The position numbers were made by a program, and so were the translations under genes. From positions 33,230,501 to 33,294,500 of the forward strand of contig CM060834.1 of assembly GCA_030762175.1 (NCBI GenBank): a stretch of DNA of 64,000 nucleotides, written 5' to 3'. Source of the stretch: Metallyticus violacea. Lineage: Eukaryota; Arthropoda; Insecta; Mantodea; Metallyticidae. Below the pieces are notes generated by a model, which was not told where the DNA came from, did not search any database, and saw nothing but the letters and a program-made list of their open reading frames with translations. This document shows positions 1 through 11,479 of the stretch, one piece after another (the stretch's first letter is position 1; each line of letters opens with the position of its first letter).

Positions 1-93
1 CGCGTGTTTGTTAAGCGACGCAATACAGTATATTGAGTGAAAGTGTATCAAGTGAAATGAGGCAACACACGTATTCTATTCCCCACAGTATTC

Positions 94-330
94 ATGTATG
101 ATTCATACGTGCGTACAGAATCAGCGCGTGTTCTAAGGAGATTATTTCAAGAGGAATTTCCTGATTCCTCCGGTTCAACCCCCTGCGATTTTTATCTCTG
201 GAGGGCATTAAAAGAGAAAGTGTACAAAACAAATCCATACACTTTAGAAGAACTTAAAACTAACATTCATCAAGAAATTGAACAACGAAGGGAGGCAGTT
301 CCAGCATCTTCTTGCTTAGTATACGTGAGT
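94..330 (+). pseudogene. Internally deleted Tc1/mariner-type transposase relic
   Basis: The open frame from 94 first reads like a transposase N-terminal helix-turn-helix segment (RVLRRLFQEEFPDS). It then jumps directly to a C-terminal DDE-domain end (TPCDFYLWRALKEKVY, then YTLEELKTNIHQEIEQ). In intact relatives about 250 residues, including the catalytic triad, separate these parts, so this copy is internally deleted and cannot encode an active enzyme. Family recognition is from the characteristic TPCDFYLW and LEEL motifs. The element's ends are not clear and the left end may lie outside the window. Confidence 0.6.
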
Positions 331-605
331 AATTTACTTTTATTTTTAAGTGTTTATGTTATGTATGTTAAAAATAACTTACGCGACAAACCGTGCTATA
401 TTTACTGTTGGCTTCCTGTAACCCGCCCCGCCGACACAGCAGCCGACCGACGACACGCCACGAAACCGGTTGCGTGAAGGATCGTTCACCCCGTACATAA
501 AGAGAGGCGTTCGGGTAGAAGGACAAACTCAACAAATGCATTTTGAGACAAAGTATAACTCGGCAAAACCGAGAGGAGATCTGCACTGCGAAACGCTACT
601 GTATA

Positions 606-1865
606 CAGAGTGATTCTTAAGTCCTTCCCTGGTTTCGGGGTCGATAGAATAGTAACCATGACAGACATAGCGGAAGCGCTTATATCAGTGGATAGAGTAT
701 CTCTCAAGTTTCGTACATACCTTACAGGTGTTTCACATAACCTTCGACAGACACAAATCCTGTATTCAAGCTCTTGCCAAATACGTCCCAACATCTGAAG
801 GTCGATACCAGCGACTGCATGCGTGATCATCTCTCGCAGCTGTGCTAAACCATTTGGCAAACACACACAATTTTTGACACAAGCCCATAAAAAAAATCGC
901 ACTGTCAGGTGACGTGAGGAACAATCATCTCCAGCAGCACGTCCAATGCAACGACGAGGAATTTCAGCACCGAGGTACTCACGGACGTCATGATAAAAAT
1001 GAGGTTGAGCACCATCTTGCTGATAAAAAAAGTCCTGGCTGTCAGCATGTAATTTGGCCACTGTTGAAGCATGCCCAAGTACACTGGACCGTTAGTTTTC
1101 TCCGCAAAGAAAAATGGGCTTACACTGTTGACGAAGAAACAGCACAAAACACATTGATCTAGGGGGATCACGGACGTCCACAACACCAGTTTTTTCCGTG
1201 CCCCAAACGTGCACACTGTGACGGTTCACTGTGTCGAACACATGAAAACGTGACCTCGTCACTAAAATCAGTTTCTCAGCAAAACCGTCTTTTTCTGCCG
1301 CTTTGAAAATCAACACAGAGCTAAAGATGACGATTGTGATCCTCGGAACTCAGCGCCCATAACAGATGTATTCGGTATGGTTTCACTTTAAGTCGCTGAT
1401 GTAAAATGTGGCAGACAGTTGGCTGCGGAATCCACAATTCCTGGCTCGCGCGACATATCGACTTTTTAGGGTTTCTTAAAAATGCTTCTCGCACATCCTC
1501 AATGAACTCAACTGACATTCTTGGCCGGCCTGTTCGTTGTCCATCACAAAAGCAGCCAGTCGCTTCAAACTTATTTTACCATGCACATGTTTTGACTGTA
1601 GGTGGTTCTTGCAAATGTTTCGTCGTTATAATGTCACAACGAACACACATTTAGCGAATTGTAATAAGCAGAAAGCTTTATGTGTACCAGTGAACGCCAT
1701 GTTTTCGCTATGGCTGTCCTCCAGCGGCTAAATCTACAACTACATCATATTGGGAATGCAAATTTGGAGAACTACTCCTTCCATTGATATAAGCGTTTCT
1801 GCTATATTTGTCATGGTTTCTGTTCTATCTACTCCCGAAACCAGGGAAGGGCTTGATTTGCCATG
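606..1865 (-). mobile_element. Decayed Tc1/mariner-like DNA transposon with terminal inverted repeats
   Basis: About 80 bp at 620-702 and 1776-1856 are inverted copies of each other (shared core CTTCCCTGGTTTCGGG, then CCATGACA and GCTTATATCA), with roughly one mismatch per six bases. TA dinucleotides at 604-605 and 1866-1867 flank the repeats, as expected for Tc1/mariner insertion. The interior carries a broken transposase on the minus strand. The unit is about 1.26 kb, a normal size for this superfamily. Exact end bases are inferred from the TA flanks. Confidence 0.75.
690..1730 (-). pseudogene. Mariner-like transposase pseudogene
   Basis: Read on the minus strand from about 1700 down, several frames in succession give a recognisable transposase. 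There is an N-terminal HTH part (EDVREAFLRNPKKSI, then RASQELWIPQPTVCHIL), a middle part (FCLFLRQQ-like block, AEKTNGPVYLGMLQQW), then the DDE core with YQQDGAQPHFYHDVREYL and CIGRAAGDD, and the C-terminal VRFFLWACVKNCVCLP and WQELEYRICVCR. In active relatives the second catalytic Asp lies in the QQDGA block, which is kept. Frames shift several times and there are in-frame stops (for example after DHNRHL near 1326), so the gene is dead. It fills the inverted-repeat element at 606-1865. Confidence 0.75.
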
Positions 1866-2379
1866 TACGGTCAACGGTCAAACCCACAGATTACGTAGCC
1901 AAACCTGACTTTTCCGCGGAGCACAACGCGAATAAGCACACTACATATGAGTCAACAAGCATTACTATTACGAAAAGTGTATGCACTGTATGATAAATGT
2001 TTTGTCTTATATTTATATTTTTGAAGTCGTAAGCTATCGATTACGTTCCCAAATACTTTCAAATATATGACATTTAAAATTATCCCTCTGATCTGTTTAA
2101 ACTTAAACTTACGTTACTCAGCGATGCCTCCCCCGCTAGCTCCATCAGTCTCCGAGTCAGCTGACATCTCTTCTGACTCATTGCCGCTCAACTGTCGTGG
2201 ATGAATTCCATACTTCAGTTTCTTCCTCCAGAAAAACCTCTCGTTTTCAAATCATGTTCTGAATGACCTTCACCTTCTGAACTGCCATCCGCTGTTATTG
2301 ATCCGATGGAATCTTTTGTCAATGTTTTTAGTGTTGCCAGAGAGACGTGGTCAACACTTTTATCAGTACTTTTGTTGTT

Positions 2380-3065
2380 AATGTTTCGTATTAATTCGAT
2401 GGCATTTAAACTGGATAACAGAATGCTAATCTAAGCCCAGTTCTTCAATAGAATAGGTTTTATTCAGTTTATGTTGCCTTGAATGAATAAGTTCCACCTT
2501 TGTCAAATGATATATTGTTGTCCCATAACCACTTGTATTGTTGGTGAGGGCATTTTGTTCTCTTGCTGTTGTGATACGGAGCGTTGTCAGGAATAATGAA
2601 TGCCTTTTTGCAGCAATTCAGGTATCAATCGATGTTTCACCCATCGCCCATTTAGAATAACTTTCATTGTTAATCTCTTTGTGGTAATCGGGCGTCTTTG
2701 ATTTCGAATCACAAATGACACAGTCATCCGTAATAAAATCCATCTCCCAACCAAAATGGGCGATGAGGAGGTGTCAACACTTGGAAGCTATATGATGGTG
2801 TGGATCTGTCTCATCCATGTAAAATGGTTTATTTTCTTCCTTTTCACTTCGTATCAGTGCTCGGAGAAACGCCGCTCTTTAAACTACTATATCAGAGCTA
2901 TATTATTTGTACACTTTTTGAAATTAAATCCAATAGACCTCATTATTTTTCTAAGGGATTCTCTGCTCCCGCAGAAGTTAATATTTTTCCTGCAGAATTT
3001 TAACAGCTTTCGCAATGTTGGAATTTATTGTGCAACTCAAAATATTCCAGATTTTTTCTTTGAAT
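2380..3065 (-). pseudogene. DDE-superfamily (Tc1/IS630-type) transposase relic
   Basis: Translating the minus strand in pieces gives motifs of an arthropod DDE endonuclease family: a start resembling a DET-H-H catalytic segment near 2800 (MDETDPHHH), then KTPDYHKEINNESYSKW near 2690, AFIIPDNAPYHNSKRTKCP near 2590 (second catalytic Asp in PDNAPYH), and a C-terminal LNAIELIRNINNKSTD-like stretch near 2400. Small frame changes and stops interrupt every segment. No terminal repeats were found. The family call rests on the DNAPYH block and its spacing to the upstream segment. Confidence 0.55.
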
Positions 3066-3361
3066 AATGCGCTTATTCATGTCGTCCAATATAATCTTAT
3101 TGGCACGTGGTTTTCCAACTTACGAGACGATCTAATTTTGCTTATTGCGCTTTCATTGATAGGACTCTGCTTTCTAATTTTACACATACTACAGGGTGTT
3201 CCACATTAAATCGTACAGCTCGCTGTCTCGCTGCCATTCAGATAAAATGCATGTGTCACTCTATTATATTACTTCCTATGTAATTATCGCATAGTTACAA
3301 GATTTATCGGTGTATAACAAGTGCTGGAAGTGACCTCCAACGACATCCAGGTGCGTAAAAA

Positions 3362-3577
3362 TTTTTCTGGCGTAAAAATCACAAGTATGGCTTCCTTCGG
3401 AAGGGAAGTAAAGTCGTGGGTCCCGTGTCGTACATTTACGGCACAATAAAGAACCTCAAGCCTGAAAAAAAGAGGCCTCTGAGCAAAATGTGTCGGACAT
3501 TTCACGCTCTGAATTGAATGAGACGCTGATGACCTGAGATGTTAAAGAGCGTCCATAAATAAACCAAATAAAAAAAT
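3362..3577 (+). mobile_element. SINE family A, 5'-truncated copy
   Basis: Matches the body of the tRNA-derived SINE at 10022-10314 and 36433-36729: GGCTTCCTTCGGAAGG, the conserved AGAGGCCTCTGAGCAAAAT block, CGCTGATGACCTGAGAT and the 3' AGAGCGTCCATAAATAAA tail. The tRNA-like head is missing, as usual for target-primed insertions that stop early. Confidence 0.85.
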
Positions 3578-3579
3578 CT

Positions 3580-5700
3580 AACAGTTACGGAGCGCAGTGC
3601 AGCCAAATTCTAAATATGAACGCAGCGAAGAGTAAATATTAGCGCAAGAATGGCAGCCAGGCCAACATCTATTTATGAACGCAGTAAGGTGTGCCGGTTT
3701 AATGTGGAACATTCTGTATTTTTACTATAACCGGCATAAGGGATGGCACGTTCAGTGGCATTTGTAATTGATATTTTCAAGCTTCTTTCTTCTCTTCATC
3801 ACAAAAATTGATAATATTATAAATAATACGCCGAACTTGCTCGTGAATAATAACATAATTACCTGCATATTCCATCTAGTGCATACTAGTAATAATGTGA
3901 ATAAATAAGCACGCTAAACCTGATTGTACCGTATTTACGGACGTTTTCTTCCGTTCATATTGCATCACCGCGCTAGTTCGCTTTCCTTTCCCAGATCCAC
4001 TCTCGTTAGAGTAAATACACTCGCTCTTTTGTTATTGCAAGGTGCACACAACAAAAATGTTCTTGTATTTCATTTTATTTTTCTCATTATTATTGTTATC
4101 TATAACAAAGGCATTATTGTTTTGCCAACATTCCCTGTACCACCCAAGTTTTAATACAATGTGAGCAAAGGTCCACAAATATTTTATACACCTATACCTT
4201 TCCTGAGATAACATAGAATAGCCTATGCCGAGATTAAAAAAAAAAATACTCACTTTGAAACTCAAAATACTTACCAATATCTTATAGGCATAAAATATTT
4301 GTTCATACATTATTACTTCCTTGACATGTTTTTATAGCACAATTGTATTATTTCATTGTTGGTGACAATGTTAGTAGTTAAAAACATAGGCGCAAAACAA
4401 ATACGTATATCAGATAGTAACTCGGCTAAATACAGGCAATAACGTGTGTGTTACTTGAAGCATGTGGTGCTGTACAAACAAGCTGTATTTTGATCAATAG
4501 AACTCTAATTACATGGCGCCCATTTTCTTGTGTGAGCTGTTTTTGCTCTTTCTATCGCGTTTTTGCACAATCTTTACTTCTTAATAAGCATGTTTCGTGT
4601 TTGCTTAGGTAGGATTAATGAAAAATGTCACTAGCTACCGATTGTATCGAATCGACAGCGAGAACGTAGTTTTAGCATCTTATCGTAACAAAAATTAAAT
4701 GAAATCTTGCAACACTTTACCTATCTCACAAATTTGGCAAATGAGAAATACGATTACGTTGTGAATAATTTCATTGACTCATTCTTACACAGTAACAATT
4801 GCACTATTTAGGGGTGAATATAGATTCCCATTACATACTCAACCTGGGGTTAGTAATGGGGTATGGAAATACAATTCCATGAAGTCAGGGTGAGCAAGGA
4901 AATTTAAACGTTTATTAACAATAGTAAGTTTACACATACTGAGAACGTGGAAAAGAAAACTATGTACTTTTATTTTAATGTGTTTACTAGTTTGGGAAAT
5001 TGTATGAAATTGCTTTTATTTATATGTTAAAACACTTTACTTTATTTGCATGCAAATTAGAAATTGCAAGAAACAAAATCATATTAATTTTGCTTACATA
5101 TATTATTTGTATTTACGAGAGCAAGCTTCAATTATAGCGACATTATTTTTGTTTATTACATTCCAAAATTTTAATAAATTCCAATTTCAATAGAATAGTT
5201 TAACCCAAGTCTTCCGGATATTCCAGTAGGAAACTGCTGATGAGCCATAGACAAAGGTTCGCAATCAGTTAAATTAGCAAAACTAAATAACAATTTATTA
5301 TAAATGTGTAATTTTATTGATATAAATTATGAAGTAATGAAACTAGTTATAAAGGTAGGGGAATGTAAATTTAATTGTAATGTTATTTGTTGAAATAAAA
5401 TCATTCAGTCATTCTTAGACAATTGTAACTTGTTTTCCCTTCTTCAGCAAATTAACCCATGTTATGTACTGTATTTATGTCATTCCCTCGTAACTAATTT
5501 TATCTAAATATAGGGTTGCTATATTAAAATGGCCAAAATTAGGAACATGTAAAAAGATAACAAAAACAAAATATAAAAGCCTGTAGGAAACAGATTGGTA
5601 TCCTACAGATTATTTAAATTTCGAAAATTAAAATCAATTAAAATAAAATTTTAATTTAAGCTACAAAATTTAATTAAATAATTAATTATATTACCAGGAA
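3580..5700. other. AT-rich stretch with no recognisable gene
   Basis: Read on both strands. Short open frames occur (for example near 3924-4154 and 4032-4310) but have low-complexity AT-driven composition and resemble nothing I know. No tRNA, SINE or transposase motif was seen beyond 3577. A polyA/T-rich block at about 5620-5700 is the most biased part. Confidence 0.5.
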
Positions 5701-5989
5701 AAAAAATTGTTTGCTAGAGTGAAGAAGGACCGAATTTATCTCTGCCGCTTTGGTTTCTGCAATACGAGTAAATACTTGTTGCAAGTGTGAATTTCATCAA
5801 GTACTTACCCTTTTGTCCTTCAGATTTTAGTAAAACTGCATAAATGAGTTTTAAGTGTGTATTATACTTACTTCAACCGTGTAAATGTTTAGCCTGATCC
5901 TTTTGTTACTCCAAAGCAAGTCCTGAGCGAAAACACACGCTCAACTGAAGCATTAGTCCCGGGTAGACGAAAGCGAATTTAACCACAGC

Positions 5990-6842
5990 CAATAAGCTGA
6001 CACATCTACATTCTTATCAATCAATGTTCCAAAAATTTGTATCCACTTTCTGCGACTGTCAAATTACCATTCTCAACTAAATCCCACTCCGCCTTTGACC
6101 ATTTTTAAAATAGAAATATTGTTGCTCATCAATATGTGTAGCTGAAGTTGTACAAATAATAGCGTGTATTGACTTAGCAGCAGTTCATGTTTGAATGTAA
6201 CTTAAACACGCATCATAGAATTCTTCACATTGACAGAGAAAATTTTGTTCATCGATTGTCTTTCCTAAAGCAAGAACGGAGTTTCTGAAACTAAAAAGTG
6301 CTCCGTTTTCCGTTTTCCAATTTTATGAGTGAGTGAATTGATATTGTTAGAAGTTCAAAAGCAGCTATCTCCTCCTTCCCTATGTCTTAATACAATTACT
6401 GTGTATTTTTAGTTGAGACTTCAACATTAAAGACATAAAAGCGATGTCAGACATTCAATCATTTTTCTTTAAGATTTCAGGACATGATTTTTAGAGAGTT
6501 TTTTTTCAAACTAGTAAAAATAGAAACAACTCTATCAAGAGCTGGAAAAAGCGTTAGTCATCTTGTTTTCGATCTGAATGCTTTGTGAAGAATGTGCGCA
6601 ACACAATCCGGACTTAAAATGCTCTTATTTAAATTCAACTTTATTTTGCTAAAAACTTAATCGCTGTCTCCTCGATAAACTCCGTCAAAAGTTGTGTTCG
6701 TGTTATCGGCTGAAAGAGCTACGGCTTTATCTGATAATTTAAATTTGCTGAAAACTTCCAAAATTACATTTTTGAGAATACGAGTGGATACATTAATGTA
6801 CTGAAGTATTTTCACTACTGGGGTCATTCCATGTGATATCAA
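5990..6842 (-). pseudogene. hAT-like transposase relic
   Basis: The minus frame starting at 6842 ends with LSDKAVALSADNTNTTFDG, very like the central catalytic-domain segment of a hAT-type (BED-finger) transposase family common in arthropods. After a frame change the downstream minus strand (about 6640-6590) gives SPDCVAHILHKAFRSKT, matching the conserved GC-AHI-HN segment that follows in that family. Further fragments near 6330 (AAFELLTISIHSLIKLENG) keep family character, but stops are frequent. Clearly decayed. Ends not defined. Confidence 0.55.
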
Positions 6843-7269
6843 CCAGTTTTATTTTAAATGTCACCCATTCATCATGAATTTTCTTGAAACTGATGAAGAT
6901 TACTTGATTATTTGTACTAATCTGATAAATATTACTTTATTATGTACAACCATCCTTAAGATATTGGCCTCTAAATTTGTAGACGATTGTAAGTTACACT
7001 CTGTGACTACTCTCCTTCTACTTTAAATAGTGCAGAAACATTAATAAGTGCAACTTTTTAGTATTAATGAAAAATTAAAATTTTGAACATTGCCAAATTA
7101 TAGACCTGTCTCAAACTTTTAATACATTTTCCTAAAAACTTAGTTACTATCATAGAAAAAGTTATTTTGGAGATTTGAGTAGAGGTTGCAAACAAAAAAA
7201 GAGGAATTTGTTTAAAAGGTTATTACCATAATCTATTTCTTTGTAATTCACCGTCTGTACTACAAAATG

Positions 7270-8100
7270 GTAATCAAAAGACTTCAATGCTATATTTTCT
7301 TGCTCTATTAGGAAATTTCAAAAATATAGATAAAATTTTATCAACAAAAATATAATTTTTATCCACACAGATGCTACTAGTGTAATCAGTAATCATCCAT
7401 GAATCTATGCACTGTATCTTGAAGCTATGAATATTGGTTTTGGTGTAGTGTCTATTTGGAAATACAATTTCTTTAGATTCTTTAGAAAGTTGATGTGTAG
7501 TGGTTAACTCAGCTTCACACAAAAGCAAAAGGTGCTCTAAAGGCACATCACGGTAATCTTTCTTAGCCGTAAAACGATGGTGCATAAATGTAATAGAAAT
7601 GACACCTTCTTCTGTCCAATATACAACCAGAGTCATACACACATTTGTTGACACACATTGTAATCACACAAGGCACACCAATGTTCATAATAATACTGTA
7701 TTCCTCACCAAAACTTAATCTTTTACCTCCTACTCTAATTTCTGATGCATGCTGCAAGTACCTGGAATAAAACCTGCACTCTTAAATCTTTCATTCAGAT
7801 GAAGTCAAACAGAAGCCATTTCTTCCTTTGGAACATAAAAAAGTGTATCTCTTTGATAGAATATTAATAGGAAATGTAGAGAAGAAGCAATCTTTTCTCT
7901 GACAGGTCTCTGTGGGCTTTCTTTTGAAGTGAGGCGCTTGAGTGCACCATTCTGCCAATAGAGAAAGATTTGCCATGGCTTGTAACAATAATGACCACAT
8001 GCATTCCAGGTCTTGAAAGTCACGATTGTGGTAGTACGTTTGTAACATAGTTTTGCAGCCCTTAATACTGAACTGCACTACCATCTGTAAAATATTCTGT
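7270..8100 (-). pseudogene. Unrecognised decayed coding stretch
   Basis: Minus-strand frames follow each other with only short gaps: 8084-7791 (LECMWSLLLQAMANLSLLAEW), the overlapping 8023-7805 (DTLFYVPKEEMASVCLHLNE), 7757-7563 (GGKRLSFGEEYSIIMNIGV) and 7654-7274 (YRDVPLEHLLLLCEAELTTT). The composition looks like real former protein sequence rather than chance frames, and switching between frames suggests several small indels. I do not recognise the family. It lies just downstream (minus strand) of a possible hAT N-terminal part, so it may belong to a mobile element, but this is inference. Confidence 0.35.
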
Positions 8101-8330
8101 GTATTTCAAATTTAATAGCGTTTTTCTTAGATGTGGAATTATTAATTCAACAATTTTCCGGTATAGTTGGTGCAAATATTTATTACTTTAAGGTTGGTTC
8201 GTATTTTTCGGTCATTATATCTTGAAGAAATTTATTGAATAATGGATTCTGTACCACGTGCCATAGCACATTTGCTTATACTAGAGCCTCACATAAACGT
8301 GAGTTAAAAGTGTCTTCTGAAGAGCCAGAA
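8100..8330 (-). pseudogene. Possible hAT (BED-finger) N-terminal fragment
   Basis: Minus-strand translation from about 8320 gives LCEALV, a stop, then ANVLWHVVQNPLFNKFLQD. This resembles the start of the DDE region in a widespread insect hAT-like family (LC-ALV-ANIP-----NP---FL). The copy has stops and continues only about 70 residues. The family's C-terminal end is seen in two other copies at 13600-14195 and 21290-21905. Confidence 0.45.
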
Positions 8331-8449
8331 AAACCTGAAATTAGCGGTTGGAACTGCATATTCTGTTACCTCTCAATGCTGCAGAAAATGCGATTTTTAG
8401 TCGCATCTCACTTGCTTTTGCTGTGGTAAAATAGGGATCGTTGCCCATC

Positions 8450-10021
8450 CATGTCTAATCAACCAACTTTTATAAACCTTTCCTTTTGACTTGTTACCGT
8501 AGCTGTTAATAAACCAGAAGGGTAACCTTCTTAATAATGCCTTCAGTTAGCTTCTAAATAAGAGTTAACATCCAACAACTTTCTATAACAGAACATGACT
8601 TACAATAAAGAAACAGAATACGTCTGTTCGAGAATCATTTGAGAAAAATAGCGTTGAACATGATTGACAACAATGGTATTAAGAAATTCAATTCAGTTTG
8701 ATTTTAAAAATAAGTTAATTTCTACAGCGTTTTTAACACAACATGACAATAATGATATTACAAAATTAAATGCAATGATTTCTCTTTGAAGTTCATAAAT
8801 ATGCACATTGTTGGCTAATGTTTCAAAAGTAATTTTATCGCAAATATTATTAAATTTAATTTAATTATTTAAAATGAATTACATTTAAAATTCATTTAAT
8901 TTTTTTTATTTTATTTTTTTAAACCATAGTTTTAGCCATTTTTACGTTTCAAGGTCCTCTTTAGCAATTTTTAGGTTTCACAAGATTAAACCATGTGACT
9001 ACCATACAGAAACTGAAATTAGGTTAAAATGTCACGGTTAGATAGCAAGGAATAAAATAGTTTAAAACCTTAAAATCTGGTCCCTACGTATGACCTAGGC
9101 TTTTAGATTAACCATCTAAATTTATGTATAAGAACTGAATCATTGTTGACCATGGTAGTGAACAATGTCCAGGCATTAAAAAAACTTATGTTCTTCAGAA
9201 ATGAAAACCGATCAAAAATAGGTGAATTTTTTTTTTCCAAATAATAATCTCTTCATTTGGAAAAAAACTTTTATTATTATTTTCCATAGCCATTCTAATA
9301 CCTTTTCTTAAGAGATTTTAGTTTGATGAATGTAGCGTTTCTTTCAGATGTATTTTCTAGGGCCCCACCCTCCCGAAAGAACTGTAACACGCAATAAAAT
9401 AGGATTTTACTTTGTCTTATATTGTTCCCGTTCCTTGGCTGTAAAATATGAATATTGTTATTCATAGCCTACAAAGCTTTCGAAGTTACAACAAATATCT
9501 AACTATACACTGATGTGTTAGGTGCGTCAGAGTCCTGTGTATGCAATGCACACCCGCTCGAAAATTAAACATTCTTTGCACCCAGCATATTGATTTTGCC
9601 CCTCCTCCTCGATAAAAGTCTCTGGAAGAAACGCTGGATGAATGTAATGATAAAAAAAACTTGTAAAATTTATAATTTCACTTGCCAATTGTTTGAACAA
9701 TTTTTAAATGCACACAATAAATAAAAACGCATTTTGAAAAAAGCTAAGTTTAATCGTAACTTGATACGTATGTATAAACTTTGCAAAGGTATGCAATATG
9801 TTAAACAAGCAATATGCAGGCATTTGTATAAACCTTCAGTTTAATATTAATACTTTATAGTCTACTAACTAACAACACTGGCTTGCGATTATTTTGCTGT
9901 CTTGGTTAAAATAAACAATTTATATTAAAAACAGCCCGCTGATTTCGAATATATCAATTTTATTCATAACACGTACAGATTTTTGGTAATCTGACATTCT
10001 ATTGATTATACTGCTATATAC
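8450..10021. other. Non-coding AT-rich stretch, nothing recognised
   Basis: No gene, SINE or transposase motif was seen on either strand. There are low-complexity T and A runs near 8895-8930, 9220-9240 and 9260-9290. Confidence 0.5.
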
Positions 10022-10314
10022 GTCGGTCCTGTTGGTGTAGAGGTAACCATACTTGTCTGCTAAACCCAAGATCGCGGGTTCAATCCCGGTCAGGATCGAT
10101 GGCTTTTTTCGGGCGTAAAAATCGTCAGTGGCTTCCTTCGGAAGGAAGTAAAGCCATGGGTCCCACGTCGTAGATTTACGGCATGTAAAAGAATCTCAAG
10201 CCTGAAAAAGAGGCCTCTGAGCAAAATTTGTCGGCCGTTCCACGCCCTGAATTGAATGGGACGCTGATGATCTGACATATTAAAGAGCGTCCGTAAATAA
10301 ATCAAATAAACAAT
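10022..10314 (+). mobile_element. SINE family A, full-length tRNA-derived copy
   Basis: Starts with a tRNA-like head of about 75 bp: an A-box-like TGTTGGTGTAGAGG, and a B box GGGTTCAATCCC at about 10077. The ends TCGGTCCTG and CAGGATCGA are complementary, like an acceptor stem. The body has GGCTTCCTTCGGAAGG, AGAGGCCTCTGAGCAAAAT and CGCTGATGATCTGA. The tail is short AAATAAATCAAATAAA units. Known biology: such elements are transcribed by Pol III from the head and mobilised by a partner LINE. It is not a functional tRNA gene, since the cloverleaf is incomplete and fused to the body. Confidence 0.92.
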
Positions 10315-10689
10315 ACTGCAATATTGCGATGATAATGACACAACAGCAAACATGAATAACCACAAGCTATATATAAATAAATGCTTTTATAGAATATATT
10401 GCAGAATGCAAAGCAACTCTTATTTACTTTCTTATCAGTCCCTCTGTCATTGTTTAAAGTTTCCAACATGACGAGCATATCAACACGAAATAAGGGGAAG
10501 TGATTGCGTCGTAGTCTTAAGCCATAAAGTGTCAGGGAACTAATAATAAAAGTTGTAGAATACCAACTGTGAACAACGCAAATAATTTCTGTTTCATATG
10601 TGACTCGTACTTGTTAAAAAACAAAAGAATAATATTCCATTTATTAAGAAAGTATATTTTTCGTACTTTAAAATTAAGCTTGGAAATCA

Positions 10690-11475
10690 ATTTTAGAAAG
10701 AATTAAATACCCGGAACATCAATGCCTACTGTATGGAGATCTAAACATTGGTGATATCTTACTTAGTCAGGGTGAGTATACAAAATTTCCTTGCTTTTTG
10801 TGTGAATGGGACAGTAGATGTAGGGACAAACGTGGAATGGCTTAAGAGAAAAAGTTTAACACCGGGAGGAAAAACAGTAATGTGTCAGTGCAGTTGGCCC
10901 TATAAAGATGCTCTTGCCTCCGCTCAATATTAAACTTGGTATCATAAAGCAATTACTTAAAGCATTAGACAAGAATGACTTGTGCTTCAAGTATTTATAC
11001 CGTAAATTTCCACTTTTGTCCGAGGTTAAAATAAAAGAGGGTGTATTTGATGAAAATCAAACAATTAGTGAAGGATACTGACTTTTTGAACACTATGAAC
11101 GACATAGAACTTAAGACAAAGTGTGCTTCCAAGGATGTTATCAACAAGTTCCTTGTAAATGTAAAAGACGTGCAGTACGAAGAAATTATAAGCAATATGT
11201 TACAAAGACTGCAAGTTCTCGGTTGCAATATGATTTTCAAACTTCACTTCTTGAACTCTCGCCTTCATTGCTTTCCACCTAATTTGGGACTCATGAGTAA
11301 TGACTAAAGTGAAAATTTTCATCAAGAAATTAAGGAGATAGAAAAACGATATCAGGAACGAAACAATGCTGGCGGACTACTGCTGGTGCTTGAAGAGAGA
11401 AGATAAGGAACCAAAGCATAAGCTTAAATCAACACAGTCTTCCTCCCAAGCAAAGAAAAGATGCTGATCTTCAGG
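10690..11475 (+). pseudogene. Relic of a recurring repeat-associated ORF, class unknown
   Basis: The plus strand reads, with frame changes, GEYTKFPCFLCEWDSRCRD (about 10770-10830), LLPPLNIKLGIIKQLLKALD (about 10910-10970) and CFKYLYRKFPLLSEVKIKEG. It continues with the frame from 11041 (KDTDFLNTMNDIELKTKC, then RLQVLGCNMIFKLHFLNSR) and ends near 11400 with LADYCWCLK. I recognise this as a protein found in many near-identical uncharacterised copies in arthropod and other invertebrate genomes (typically -CFLC-WDSR-, -LPPLHIKLGLMK-, -HFLDSHLDFFP-, -DYCW-L-), which points to a mobile element. I cannot name its superfamily. Frameshifts and a stop at 11305 show it is inactive. Confidence 0.55.
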
Positions 11476-11479
11476 CGTC

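Noticed and set aside
3015..3209. Hydrophobic frame suggesting a small membrane protein
   Set aside because: AT-driven Leu/Ile/Phe content opposite a transposase relic; no supporting structure.
10022..10097. tRNA-like sequences with A and B boxes (also at 35780, 36433, 61270)
   Set aside because: They are fused to a conserved non-tRNA body with A-rich tails, recur many times, and two have target duplications: SINE heads, not tRNA genes.
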